A DNA stretch of 64,000 nt from Sulfuritalea sp. (GTDB taxonomy: Bacteria; Pseudomonadota; Gammaproteobacteria; Burkholderiales; Rhodocyclaceae), in contig JADJFK010000015.1 of the NCBI GenBank assembly GCA_016708585.1, positions 1 through 64,000 on the forward strand, given 5' to 3'. Positions 54,166-62,013 of the stretch are shown one piece after another. How positions within the stretch are numbered: position 1 is the first letter of the stretch; the number at the start of each line of letters is the position of its first letter. Under the pieces are notes generated by a model. That model did no database searches and had not been told where the DNA came from. It worked only from the letters and a program-made list of their open reading frames with translations. The position numbers were made by a program, and so were the translations under genes.

Positions 54166-54512
54166 ATGAAACATCTTCGACCACGCTTTTGCTGCTGATC
54201 GCCGTGTCGTCAGCGCCGACTTTTGCCGCCGATGCCGAAGCCGGGCTGCTGGCGATCAGGGCCCTCGGCGGCGTCAACGGCCAGGCCCTGGCCTGCGCCG
54301 AGACCAGTGTCGCCGCGCGTGCCAAGCAGTTGATGCTGGCCCACGCACCGAAGACCCAGCGCTTCGGCGCCGCCTACGAGGAAGCCACGCAGGAAGCCTT
54401 CAGCGCGCAGACCCGCTCCGGCAAGCCCTGTGCCGACGCGACCGAGCTCACCGCGCGCCTCAACCAGTTGGCCTTGCAGCTTTCCGAAACCCTGCCCGTG
54501 GCGGCGAAGTGA
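54166..54512 (+). CDS. Small exported protein, possibly with one frameshift at the start
   Basis: The function was not recognised. The ATG at 54166 (MKHLR) is out of frame with the body; one base seems missing near 54178, after which TTLLLLIAVSSAPTFAADAE reads as a perfect signal peptide. If the sequence is right, translation would begin at the TTG at 54189. The mature part is about 85 residues with two Cys (LACAETSVAARAKQL and GKPCADATELTARL), helical, with no heme motif. The end of the signal peptide, including its cleavage site, is encoded by a dispersed-repeat copy. It lies between nosD2 and sco. Confidence 0.6.
54201..54227 (+). repeat. Dispersed repeat, short form, at a signal-peptide cleavage site
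   Basis: GCCGTGTCGTCAGCGCCG followed by ACTTTTGCC is nearly the full consensus. It encodes AVSSAPTFA, which ends in the AxA-type cleavage site of the 54166 gene. Confidence 0.75.
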
Positions 54513-54513
54513 G

Positions 54514-55131
54514 ATGAGGCCACGGGCGCATGCGCCGGTTTTCCTCGCGCTGCTGCTGGCCGCCGCGTCGCCGGCATTTGCCCAGACCGCCGCCGGCGCG
54601 CGACATACCGCGCCGGCGCAGGACGCCGCGCCCCTGATGCCGCGTTATCTGCTGATGGACGTGCAGGGCAGGGCGGTGACGCACGAGGATTTTCGCGGCC
54701 GCTTCCAGCTCGTCAGCTTCGGCTTCGTTTCCTGCCCCGATGTCTGCCCGACCACGCTGCTGGAGTTCAAGCACGTGCTCGAACTGCTTGGCCGCGAGGC
54801 ACAGCGGCTGCAGCCGATCTTCATCACCGTCGATCCGGAGCGCGACACGCGCGCGGTGCTGCGCGACTACACGGCGGCTTTCGACCCGCGCATCCTCGCC
54901 CTCACCGGCTCGCCCGAACTGATACGTCGCGCCGCCGACAGCTTTCGCATCCAGTACGAAAAGGTGCGCGAGCCGGGCGCCGCGCCGGATAACTACACCA
55001 TGAACCATACCGCCGGCATGGTGCTGCTGGATGGCCAGGGCCGCTTTGTCGCCCGCTTCGCCTATGCCATGCCGGCGGCCGAAATCGTGCAACGCATCCG
55101 CGCCGCGATGGGCGCCGACGGAGCGCGCTGA
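54514..55131 (+). CDS. SCO1/SenC-family copper or thiol protein
   Basis: The 205-residue exported protein has a signal peptide (APVFLALLLAAASPAFAQ) and a thioredoxin-like fold with the copper-binding CxxxC in LVSFGFVSCPDVCPTTLLEF (near residue 73) and a later His in NYTMNHTAGMVLLDGQG. PIFITVDPERDTRAVLRDYT is also diagnostic. SCO proteins insert copper into CuA sites, so NosZ is a likely client here. It follows the small exported gene by one base and precedes the FCSD-like gene. Confidence 0.88.
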   Translation: MRPRAHAPVFLALLLAAASPAFAQTAAGARHTAPAQDAAPLMPRYLLMDVQGRAVTHEDFRGRFQLVSFGFVSCPDVCPTTLLEFKHVLELLGREAQRLQPIFITVDPERDTRAVLRDYTAAFDPRILALTGSPELIRRAADSFRIQYEKVREPGAAPDNYTMNHTAGMVLLDGQGRFVARFAYAMPAAEIVQRIRAAMGADGAR

Positions 55132-55141
55132 GTCGGGGCGC

Positions 55142-56425
55142 ATGGTCAGCCGCCGCCGCTTTCTTGCCGCGGGCGCCGCACTCGGCGCCGCCCGCTGCTT
55201 TGGCCAATCGACTCCCGACCTGCTGCCGACCTCCGGTGGGCGCCGCGTCGTCATCGTCGGCGGCGGCTGGGGCGGCCTTACGGCAGCCCGCCACCTGCGC
55301 CGGCTGGCGCCCGAACTCGAGGTGCTGCTGATCGACCGCGACACGGCATTCCGCTCGCTGCCGTTGTCCAACTCGTGGCTGGTGGACCGCACGCCCGATG
55401 CCCTGGTGCAGCAGGACTACGCCACGGCCGCGCGGGCCTGGGGTTACCGGGCGCTCCGGGCCGAAGTCACCGCGATCGACCGCGAACGGCGCCGCCTGCA
55501 TACCGCACAGGGCGCGCTCGGCTATGACTGGCTGATCCTCGCCGCCGGCATCCGGCACGACTACGGCCCGTGGCTGGGCGGCGACGCGCGCGCCATCGAG
55601 GCCACGCGCCGGCTTTACCCGGCCGGCTTCCTCGCCAATGAACTGGATGCGCTGAAGCAGAAGCTGGCCGACTTCAGGGGCGGCGACCTGCTGATGACCG
55701 TTCCGCCGCCGCCCCTGCGCTGCCCGCCGGCGCCCTACGAGCGCGCGGTGATGATCGCCTGGCTGCTGAAGACGCGCCGCATCAAGGGCCGCCTGGTCCT
55801 GGTCGATGCCGGCGGCGGCATGCAGCGCTTCAATCGCATGTTCGCCGAGCGCTACAAGGACCAGGTCCTGCACCTGACCCACGCCCCGGTGAAATCCATC
55901 GACCCGTTCAACAAGACGCTGAGCACCGAGTTCGACGAACTGAAGTTCGACGATGCGATCATCATTCCGCCGCAGCAGGCGGCGGACCTCGTCCGCCAGG
56001 CGGGGCTGGTCGAGGCCGATGCCGCGGGCACGCCGGGCGGCTGGGCCGCATTCGATCCGCTGCACCTGCATGCCATCGGCGACGAGCGCGTGTTCCTCGT
56101 CGGCGACCTGCTGGGCCGCGCCTCGCCCCTGTTCGGGCACTACCCGAAGAGCGCGCACATGGCCGCCCGGCTCGGCCGCATCGCCGCCGCGGAAATCGCC
56201 GCGCGTTCGCGCGGCACGCTGCCGCAGCCGCAATTGCCCGAGAGCGTGTGCCACGTCTACACCGACATCGAACCGCCGGAGATGATGCGCATCGACGCGC
56301 AGTATCGGGTGCGCGGCGACGGCCTGATCACCCAGACCGTGCGCCAGCACGAAGACCCGCAGCCGCGCGGCGAGGAGGTCGTCTGGGCCAAAGGTTTGCT
56401 GGCGGAGATGCTCGTGCCAAACTGA
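55142..56425 (+). CDS. FCSD-like flavoprotein (sulfide dehydrogenase family)
   Basis: The 427-residue protein has a Tat signal (MVSRRRFLAAGAALGAARCF) and an FAD-binding fold (VVIVGGGWGGLTAARHLRRL, near residue 36). VPPPPLRCPPAPYERAVMIA holds a Cys in the place of the redox Cys of flavocytochrome c sulfide dehydrogenase, and LVGDLLGRASPLFGHYPKSA precedes the C-terminal domain. FCSD works with a diheme cytochrome FccA, not found next to it. The location after sco in the nos cluster suggests either sulfur supply for the CuZ sulfide centre or another thiol or electron role, which is inference. Confidence 0.72.
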   Translation: MVSRRRFLAAGAALGAARCFGQSTPDLLPTSGGRRVVIVGGGWGGLTAARHLRRLAPELEVLLIDRDTAFRSLPLSNSWLVDRTPDALVQQDYATAARAWGYRALRAEVTAIDRERRRLHTAQGALGYDWLILAAGIRHDYGPWLGGDARAIEATRRLYPAGFLANELDALKQKLADFRGGDLLMTVPPPPLRCPPAPYERAVMIAWLLKTRRIKGRLVLVDAGGGMQRFNRMFAERYKDQVLHLTHAPVKSIDPFNKTLSTEFDELKFDDAIIIPPQQAADLVRQAGLVEADAAGTPGGWAAFDPLHLHAIGDERVFLVGDLLGRASPLFGHYPKSAHMAARLGRIAAAEIAARSRGTLPQPQLPESVCHVYTDIEPPEMMRIDAQYRVRGDGLITQTVRQHEDPQPRGEEVVWAKGLLAEMLVPN

Positions 56426-56578
56426 AATACCCAAAACTTCAGGTTTGCACGCTCCGGGCCGGTGGCGCCCTGCAAAGAGGCGGTCGAAGCGCATGACTTC
56501 GGGATCCATATCCGGAGTCGTTGTTCGTTGCCGCGCAACGCTACAATGTCCGCTCAACACGTCGTGGAGGCCTGCTTC

Positions 56579-57214
56579 ATGTCTTTCACTTACGGTATCG
56601 CGTCCAGCGCATCCCAGGATCGCCTGGAAAAGCTGATCGAGAAGCGGCTTAAATCAGGTGCCGGAAAAAGTCGCGTAGACGAGCAGATATGGAATCTCTT
56701 TGGCGAACGCTGGGCGATCATGTTCACCGACCTGTCGGGTTTCTCGCGCCGCGTGGCGGACTTCGGCATCATCCATTTCCTGCAAACGATCTACGAGTCG
56801 AACCGTCTGCTTGTGCCGATCATCGAGGAATACTCCGGCATCCTGCTCAAGGTAAAAGGTGATTCGCTGCTGGTCATATTCCGCAGCGTGGACGAAGCGA
56901 TCGAATGCGCCGTCGCCATGCAGCGCTGCACGAAGGAATACAACCGCAAGTGTGCCGAGAACGAACAGGTGCTGTTATGCGTCGGGCTCGGCTTCGGCGA
57001 CGTGCTGCGTATTGGCGACAGTGACGTCTTTGGCGCCGAGGTCAATGCCGCCGGCAAGCTGGGAGAGGATACCGCCAAGGCTTACGAAATCCTTGTGACC
57101 GGCTCGGTAAAAAATGCGGCTAGCGGTACCCAGGGTTTTTCCTTCAAACGGATAAAAACCGTTCCACCGGGGGCGGACTCGGCCTACCGTTTGCGCTATG
57201 ACCGCCATCAGTAA
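56579..57214 (+). CDS. Class III nucleotidyl cyclase domain protein
   Basis: The 211-residue protein has a GGAG site 8 bases before the ATG at 56579. It has a class III cyclase domain: RWAIMFTDLSGFSRRVADFG with the first metal Asp, LLKVKGDSLLVIFRSVDEAI with the second Asp, and VGLGFGDVLRIGDSDVFGAE. This is a stand-alone soluble cyclase or an inactive homologue. Whether it makes cAMP or cGMP cannot be told. Its presence between the nos genes and nirJ suggests signalling to a Crp/Fnr-type regulator, which is speculation. It has its own leader and no overlap with neighbours. Confidence 0.75.
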   Translation: MSFTYGIASSASQDRLEKLIEKRLKSGAGKSRVDEQIWNLFGERWAIMFTDLSGFSRRVADFGIIHFLQTIYESNRLLVPIIEEYSGILLKVKGDSLLVIFRSVDEAIECAVAMQRCTKEYNRKCAENEQVLLCVGLGFGDVLRIGDSDVFGAEVNAAGKLGEDTAKAYEILVTGSVKNAASGTQGFSFKRIKTVPPGADSAYRLRYDRHQ

Positions 57215-57238
57215 TCGGACTAAGCCCGCCGTCTCGCC

Positions 57239-57264
57239 GCCGTCCCGCCAGCGCCGACTTTTCC
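57239..57264 (+). repeat. Dispersed repeat, short form, between the cyclase and DUF411 genes
   Basis: GCCGTCCCGCCAGCGCCG followed by ACTTTTCC, lying four bases before the stop codon of the minus-strand DUF411-like gene. This is one of two copies in non-coding DNA. Confidence 0.65.
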
Positions 57265-57268
57265 GTTC

Positions 57269-57775
57269 TTAGTGCCTGGCAAAGACGCTGGTCTTGCCGT
57301 CCGGCCCGACCAGCAGGGTGTTGTAGGCTTCGCGCCGCACTTCGCGCTCCTGGCCGGCGTTGTCGAGGATGGTGCAGGCGGTTTCGCAGAAGGGGTTGGA
57401 CACTTCGCGTCCCGGTGCGCCGCGCGGCAGGCCGGGCACGGCGAGGCCGCGGGCGCGCGGCTTTTCCTTGAGCAGCAGCTTGATGTCCTCGGCCGGCACA
57501 TGGCCTTCGATGAAATAGTTGCCGACCTTCGCCGTATGCACCGATTCGAGTTCCGCCGGCACGTTGAGCCAGCGCTTGAGTTTCGGCATGCCGGCCAGCG
57601 GCGTTTCCTCGATGCCGACCTCGAAGCCGGCCTTGCGCAAGTGGTCGGCCCAGTCGATGCAGGCGAGGCACGGGCTGGGCGCATAGACGGTGACCGGCGG
57701 CAGGGCTTCGTCCGCGGCCAGGGCCGGCGCGCTCGCGCCGGCCGCGAGCAGCAGCGCGCACAGCCTGTTCAGCAC
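57269..57775 (-). CDS. DUF411-like exported thiol protein
   Basis: The 168-residue protein starts from a GTG at 57775, with a signal peptide (RLCALLLAAGASAPALAADE). Its core is VTVYAPSPCLACIDWADHLR, then KAGFEVGIEETPLAGMPKLK. This matches the DUF411 fold (a thioredoxin-like putative metal-binding protein) with CxxC, although canonical members have CGCC. A distal Cys pair lies in NPFCETACTILD. It may handle copper or thiols for nitrite or N2O reductase maturation; its position next to nirJ fits but does not prove that. The start overlaps the stop of the ankyrin gene (GTGCTGA). Confidence 0.65.
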   Translation of the reverse strand: MLNRLCALLLAAGASAPALAADEALPPVTVYAPSPCLACIDWADHLRKAGFEVGIEETPLAGMPKLKRWLNVPAELESVHTAKVGNYFIEGHVPAEDIKLLLKEKPRARGLAVPGLPRGAPGREVSNPFCETACTILDNAGQEREVRREAYNTLLVGPDGKTSVFARH

Positions 57776-58269
57776 GGCTTGCCGGGCTGGCAGCCCTTGA
57801 GTATCCACAGCGACATCTCGCCGGCCAGCTCGTCGGCGCGCACCTTGCGCGCCAGGCTCAGCACGTCGCGTCCGGCATCGGTCTTCAGCGCAGGATCGGC
57901 GCCGGCCTGCAGCAGCAGCTTGCCGTTCGCGGTGCGCGTCGAGAAGGCCGCCATGTGCAGCGGGGTGCGGCCTTCGCCGTCGCGCGCATTGACCGGCGCG
58001 CCGGCGGCCAGCAGCGCCTGGAGCGGGCCGCTGTCGCCGTTCATCGCCGCGTAGTGGAGCGGCGTGATGCCCAGCGGGGTGCGCGCATCGCGCGCCTGCG
58101 GCGTGGCCTTGAGGATTTTTTCGACATCCTGCCGCGTGCCCATGCGCGCCGCGTCGTGGATCGGCTGTTCGTTCATGCCCAGGGTCGGTTCGGCGGCCAT
58201 CGCCGCGAAGGAGAGGCCGCAGGCAAGCAGGACGGCGATGTGGCGCAGGCTTCTGACGAAGGAATTCAT
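57769..58269 (-). CDS. Exported ankyrin-repeat protein
   Basis: The 166-residue protein has a signal peptide (MNSFVRSLRHIAVLLACGLS) and about three to four ankyrin repeats: QPIHDAARMGTRQDVEKILK, TPLGITPLHYAAMNGDSGPL, GRTPLHMAAFSTRTANGKLL and KTDAGRDVLSLARKVRADEL. It ends with two Cys (WILKGCQPGKPC). Periplasmic ankyrin proteins often bind partner enzymes; the partner here may be the DUF411 protein with which it is translationally coupled. The gene diverges from nirJ and shares the FNR-type box at 58358, so both may be induced together. Confidence 0.75.
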   Translation of the reverse strand: MNSFVRSLRHIAVLLACGLSFAAMAAEPTLGMNEQPIHDAARMGTRQDVEKILKATPQARDARTPLGITPLHYAAMNGDSGPLQALLAAGAPVNARDGEGRTPLHMAAFSTRTANGKLLLQAGADPALKTDAGRDVLSLARKVRADELAGEMSLWILKGCQPGKPC

Positions 58270-58357
58270 TACTCGCAGCGCGGTTTTTGGGGAAGGAAAT
58301 AGTAACTCGTGCGCGGTAATTTTGCCGCCGGCGGGCATAGAATTTCCTGCCCGCGAC

Positions 58358-58371
58358 TTGACGGGTATCAA
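58358..58371. promoter_or_regulatory. FNR-type box between the ankyrin gene and nirJ
   Basis: TTGACGGGTATCAA matches TTGAT-N4-ATCAA with one mismatch (C for T). It lies 48 bases before the nirJ ATG and 89 bases from the divergent ankyrin gene start. Confidence 0.7.
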
Positions 58372-58405
58372 AGCGGCCGACACCTCCGGTGCGCCTAATG
58401 TCGCC

Positions 58406-59549
58406 ATGTTCAGAATCTCCCAGTTCATGCAGGAAATCGCCGCGCCGACACCGATCGGGCCGACAAGAAAGCCGCCCGGCCCGGTGGTGATCTGGAACCT
58501 GATCCGGCGCTGCAACCTGACCTGCAAGCATTGCTATTCGATTTCCGCCGACAAGGACTTCGCCGGCGAGTTGAGCACCGCCGAGGTGTTCCGTGTCATG
58601 GACCAGCTCAAGGCCTTCAAGGTTCCGGCGCTGATCCTTTCCGGCGGCGAGCCGCTGTTGCGGCCGGATATTTTCGAGATCTCGGCGCGCTCGAAGCAGA
58701 TGGGCTTCTTCACCGCGCTGTCCTCCAACGGCACGCTGATCGACGCCGCCATGCTCGAACCGATCCGCGAGATCGGCTACGACTACGTCGGCGTCAGCCT
58801 CGACGGCCTCGGCGCCACGCACGACAAGTTCCGCCGCATGCAGGGCGCCTTCGACCTGTCGCTGGCCGGCATCCGCCTGTGCCGCGATGCCGGGCTCAAG
58901 GTCGGCGTGCGCTTCACCATGACCCAGGACAATCATCAGGACCTGCCCGGCCTGCTCAGGCTGGTCGAGGACGAGGGCGTCGACCGCTTCTATTTCTCGC
59001 ACCTGAACTACGCCGGGCGCGGCAACAAGAACCGCAAGGACGACGCGCTGCACCAGATGACGAAGAACGCCATGGACCTGCTGTTCGACACCTGCTGGGA
59101 GTATCAACAGCGCGGGCTGGTCAAGGAATTCACCACCGGCAACAACGATGCCGACGGCGTCTATCTGCTGTACTGGCTGCAGCGGAAATTTCCCGGACAA
59201 GGTCGCGCACATCCGGCAGAAGCTCGCGCAGTGGGGCGGCAATTCCAGCGGCGTCAATGTCGCCAACATCGACAACCTGGGCAATGTCCATCCCGACACC
59301 ATGTGGTGGCATTACACCATCGGCAATGTGCGCGAGCGCAGCTTCGGCGAAATCTGGATGGATACCTCCGACCCGCTGATGGCCGGCCTCAAGGCGCATC
59401 CGCGCACGGTCGGCGGGCGTTGCGGCGCCTGCATCCATTTCGACATCTGCGGCGGCAACACGCGCGTGCGCGCGCAGCAGATGACCGGCGATCCGTGGGC
59501 GGAAGATCCGGGCTGCTACCTCAGCGACGAGGAGATCGGCATCGCTTGA
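58406..59549 (+). CDS. nirJ: NirJ radical SAM protein for heme d1 synthesis, one frameshift
   Basis: This radical SAM enzyme acts in heme d1 synthesis and is thought to remove propionates from didecarboxysiroheme. It starts at 58406 (MFRISQFMQEIAAPTPIGPT). The radical SAM Cys motif RRCNLTCKHCYSI lies near residue 35, then LSGGEPLLRPD. The SPASM-like C-terminal cysteines are in GGRCGACIHFDICGGNTRVR. The frame breaks near 59190, where CCCGGACAAGG should read CCCGACAAGG, to continue FPDKVAHIRQKLAQWGG. The extra G is probably a sequencing error, since nirS depends on this gene. It is separated from nirF-DL-G-H by about 22 kb. Confidence 0.9.
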
Positions 59550-59559
59550 CATGCGTCAA
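59546..59559 (+). promoter_or_regulatory. FNR-type box after nirJ
   Basis: TTGACATGCGTCAA is a perfect palindrome of the FNR class (TTGAC-N4-GTCAA). It overlaps the nirJ stop and lies 118 bases before the small membrane gene at 59664. A further palindrome, CTGCGACA/TGTCGCAG, follows at 59583-59601. Confidence 0.65.
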
Positions 59560-59663
59560 TTCGGCTGACGAATCCGCCCCGGCTGCGACACTATGTCGCA
59601 GGGCGGCGCGAGCAGGGCGTCTTATGATCCCGTGCACGCGAATCGAATTGAGGGAGATGCCAG

Positions 59664-59846
59664 GTGACACAAAACTCACAGCAAACGGCCGCAGACACGA
59701 GCGAGATGGGATCGCTGCTGCTCGGTGCAGGTTTCGCCCTGGCATCCCTGATCATCCTTCCGGCCGTGGCACAACGCATCGGCCTCGGTTCCAGCCTGAC
59801 GATCGCCCTGCGCGGCGCCCTGATGCGCGCCGCGAACCGCGTCTAG
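59664..59846 (+). CDS. Small single-span membrane protein
   Basis: The 60-residue product from a GTG at 59664 (TQNSQQTAADTSEMGSLLLG, then AGFALASLIILPAVAQRIGL) has one hydrophobic segment and a basic C-terminal end (RGALMRAANRV). GGGAG lies about 10 bases upstream. No family was recognised. An FNR-type box and an 8-base palindrome upstream support expression under low oxygen. It may be a small accessory subunit or a spurious frame; coding is moderately likely. Confidence 0.5.
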   Translation: MTQNSQQTAADTSEMGSLLLGAGFALASLIILPAVAQRIGLGSSLTIALRGALMRAANRV

Positions 59847-59932
59847 CCCTGGCACCGGCCTCCGTAATCCGGCCACCCCGGCCGGCGCGCGGGTGAGGCG
59901 TCCCCTCCGGCATCCTGGCAGGGTGCGGGAAC

Positions 59933-60526
59933 ATGAATGAAATGAAATCAACCAACCCCTTGCTGCGCGGCCTTGCCGCGGCTCTCGCCATCGCATTTCT
60001 CACCGCATGTTCCGATTCCGGCATGGGAGAACGGGTGCTGGTCGCGCGCCCGGAGGGTGGCGATTTCGTCCTGCAAAGCGCCGCCGGCCCGGTCGATACG
60101 AAGGCGCTGCGCGGCAGTGTGCTGCTGGTCTATTTCGGTTACGTGAATTGCCCGGATATCTGCCCGGTCTCGATGGCGGCGGGCGCCGCGGCGCTCAATG
60201 CCCTGACCCCGCAGGAGCGGGCGAAGACGCGGATGATCATGGTCTCGGTCGATCCCGAGCGCGATACGCCGGCAAAGCTCAAGGACTACGTCGCCTATTT
60301 CCATCCGGCGATGATCGGCGCGGTGGGTACGGTGGCCGAGACGGCCGCCATCGCGAAATCCTTCGGTGCCGGCTATCAGCGCCAGCCGACGCGTCCAGAC
60401 GGCAGCTATGCCGTGGATCACAGTTCGCAAACCTATGTGGTCGGCCCGGACGGAAAACTCATGGAGCTGCTGCCGCTGGGCATCGCCACCGACAAGGTGG
60501 TGGCGACCGTGCGCAAGCTGCTGTGA
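59933..60526 (+). CDS. SCO-family lipoprotein, second copy
   Basis: The 197-residue lipoprotein has a signal with lipobox (ALAIAFLTACSDSG). Its SCO fold has the copper-binding CxxxC in FGYVNCPDICPVSMAAGAAA (near residue 76), VSVDPERDTPAKLKDYVAYF and a His in YAVDHSSQTYVVGPDG. It is one of two SCO proteins in the window (the other at 54514). It leads a short operon with a small membrane-anchored protein, an ABC permease and ATPase and a CPFC membrane protein, which together look like a copper or redox cofactor assembly set. The stop overlaps the next start. Confidence 0.88.
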   Translation: MNEMKSTNPLLRGLAAALAIAFLTACSDSGMGERVLVARPEGGDFVLQSAAGPVDTKALRGSVLLVYFGYVNCPDICPVSMAAGAAALNALTPQERAKTRMIMVSVDPERDTPAKLKDYVAYFHPAMIGAVGTVAETAAIAKSFGAGYQRQPTRPDGSYAVDHSSQTYVVGPDGKLMELLPLGIATDKVVATVRKLL

Positions 60527-60879
60527 TGCGTCCCGCCGATCGCGCCTTCCTGCTGCTGGCGGTTGGCGCCTGCGCTTTCGCGCTGTGCTTCGTCGATGCC
60601 GCGCGCTTGCGCATGGCGGCAGCGACCGACGCGGCCGAACGCACGCGCCTGGTGGCGCAATTGCGCCTGACCGACCTCGCGTTGTTTACCGAGGCGCGCT
60701 ACACCCGGCATCCCTCGCAGGCCGACCTGCATTCGGCCTTCCAGGATCATCCGCTGGCGCTGGAGCATTTCCCCACCGGATCGCTGATCGCGCCGCCGGC
60801 CGGACTGGCAAAAGTTATGCCGCCGGGAACCCCGGAGGCGGTATCCCTTGCGGACGGCGCTGGTGACACGGCAAAATGA
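60526..60879 (+). CDS. Small anchored protein with a repeat-encoded C-terminus
   Basis: The family was not recognised. The 117-residue protein has one N-terminal span (FLLLAVGACAFALCFVDAAR) and a periplasmic helical part (TDLALFTEARYTRHPSQADL, HSAFQDHPLALEHFPTGSLI). The final 23 residues (AKVMPPGTPEAVSLADGAGD, TAK) are entirely encoded by the 69-base dispersed repeat at 60807-60875. The ATG overlaps the sco stop (TGATG), and the stop overlaps the permease ATG (ATGA). The gene always has these neighbours in this window, so it probably works with them. Confidence 0.6.
   Translation: MRPADRAFLLLAVGACAFALCFVDAARLRMAAATDAAERTRLVAQLRLTDLALFTEARYTRHPSQADLHSAFQDHPLALEHFPTGSLIAPPAGLAKVMPPGTPEAVSLADGAGDTAK
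60807..60875 (-). repeat. Dispersed repeat, long form, at the end of the 60526 gene
   Basis: Ends GGCAAAAGTTATGCCG and GGTGACACGGCAAAA bracket CGGAGGCGGTATCCCTTGCG. It directly abuts the ATG of the ABC permease (60876). TTTTGCC appears at both ends as a short direct repeat when read on the minus strand. Confidence 0.8.
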
Positions 60880-62013
60880 AGCTCTGGCTGGCCAAACAGC
60901 GCTACCTGATCGACTTCACGCTGGCTTCGCTGGCGCGGCGCAAGACGCGCAACCTCGGCTTGCTGCTGGTCTACACCGTGCTGGTGTTCATGTTGGCTTC
61001 GGTCACGCTCTACACCCACGCCCTGCGCCAGGAGGCCGCGCGCGTACTGGCGGCCTCGCCCGAGGTGATCGTGCAGCGCATGGTGGCCGGCCGCCACGAC
61101 CTGATTCCGCCCGGCTACATGGAAAAGATCGGCCGCATTGCGGGGCGTGCAGAAAATGGAAGGCCGCCTCTGGGGCTACTACTATGACGCGGTGACCAAG
61201 GCCAACTACACCTTCATGGTCCCGGCCGGGAATCCGCCGGCGGCCGGCGAGATCGTCGTCGGTCCGGCGCTGGAGCGCTCGCGCGGGCTGGCCAAGGACA
61301 ACGGCATTTCCTTCCGTTCCTACTCAGGCAAGCTGCACACCTTCATCGTCGCCGGCGTGCTGCCGCAGGCCTCCGAACTCGTCAGCGCCGACCTGGTGCT
61401 GATGAGCGAGCAGAACTTCCGCGCCTTCTTCGATTATCCCGTCGGGCATTACACCGACATCGCGCTCTCGGTGGCCAACCCGCAGGAAGTGCGCAACGTC
61501 GCCATCAAGCTGGCCGCCGCGCTGCCCGATGCGCGGCCCATCCTGCGCGACGAAGTGCTGCGCACCTATGCCTCGATCTACGACTGGCGCGAAGGCATCG
61601 TGCTTGCTCTGCTCTCGGCCGCCATCCTCGCCTTCGGCATCCTCGCCTGGGAGAAAGCCTCCGGACTCTCGGCCGAGGAGAAGCGCGAGATCGGCATCCT
61701 CAAGGCGATCGGCTGGGAGACCGGCGACGTGATCAAGATGAAGTTCTGGGAAGGCCTGCTGATTTCGCTGACCGCCTTCCTCGCCGGCTTCGTCGCCGCC
61801 TACGTGCATGTGTTCCACTTCGCCGCCTCGCTGTTCGAGCCGGTGCTGAAGGGCTGGGCGGTGCTCTACCCGCGCTTCCAGCTGACGCCGCACATCGACG
61901 GCCTGCAGGTGGCGACCCTGTTCTTCTTCACCGTCGTGCCCTACGCGGCGGCGGTGCTGGTGCCGATCTGGAAGGCGGCGATCACGGATCCGGATTCGGT
62001 GATGAGGGGCTGA
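60876..62013 (+). CDS. FtsX/MacB-like ABC transporter permease, one frameshift
   Basis: The N-terminal part (MKLWLAKQRYLIDFTLASLA, then RRKTRNLGLLLVYTVLVFML) is a membrane span followed by a periplasmic domain. The frame changes near 61140, where a G run has one extra G between KIGRI and GVQKMEGRLWGYYYD. It then continues to three C-terminal spans (GIVLALLSAAILAFGILAWE, SLTAFLAGFVAAYVHVFHFA, VATLFFFTVVPYAAAVLVPI). This is the FtsX-like four-span layout, and EEKREIGILKAIGWETGDVI is the coupling helix. It pairs with the ATPase at 62373. The substrate is unknown; the context suggests periplasmic cofactor or lipoprotein handling. Confidence 0.8.
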
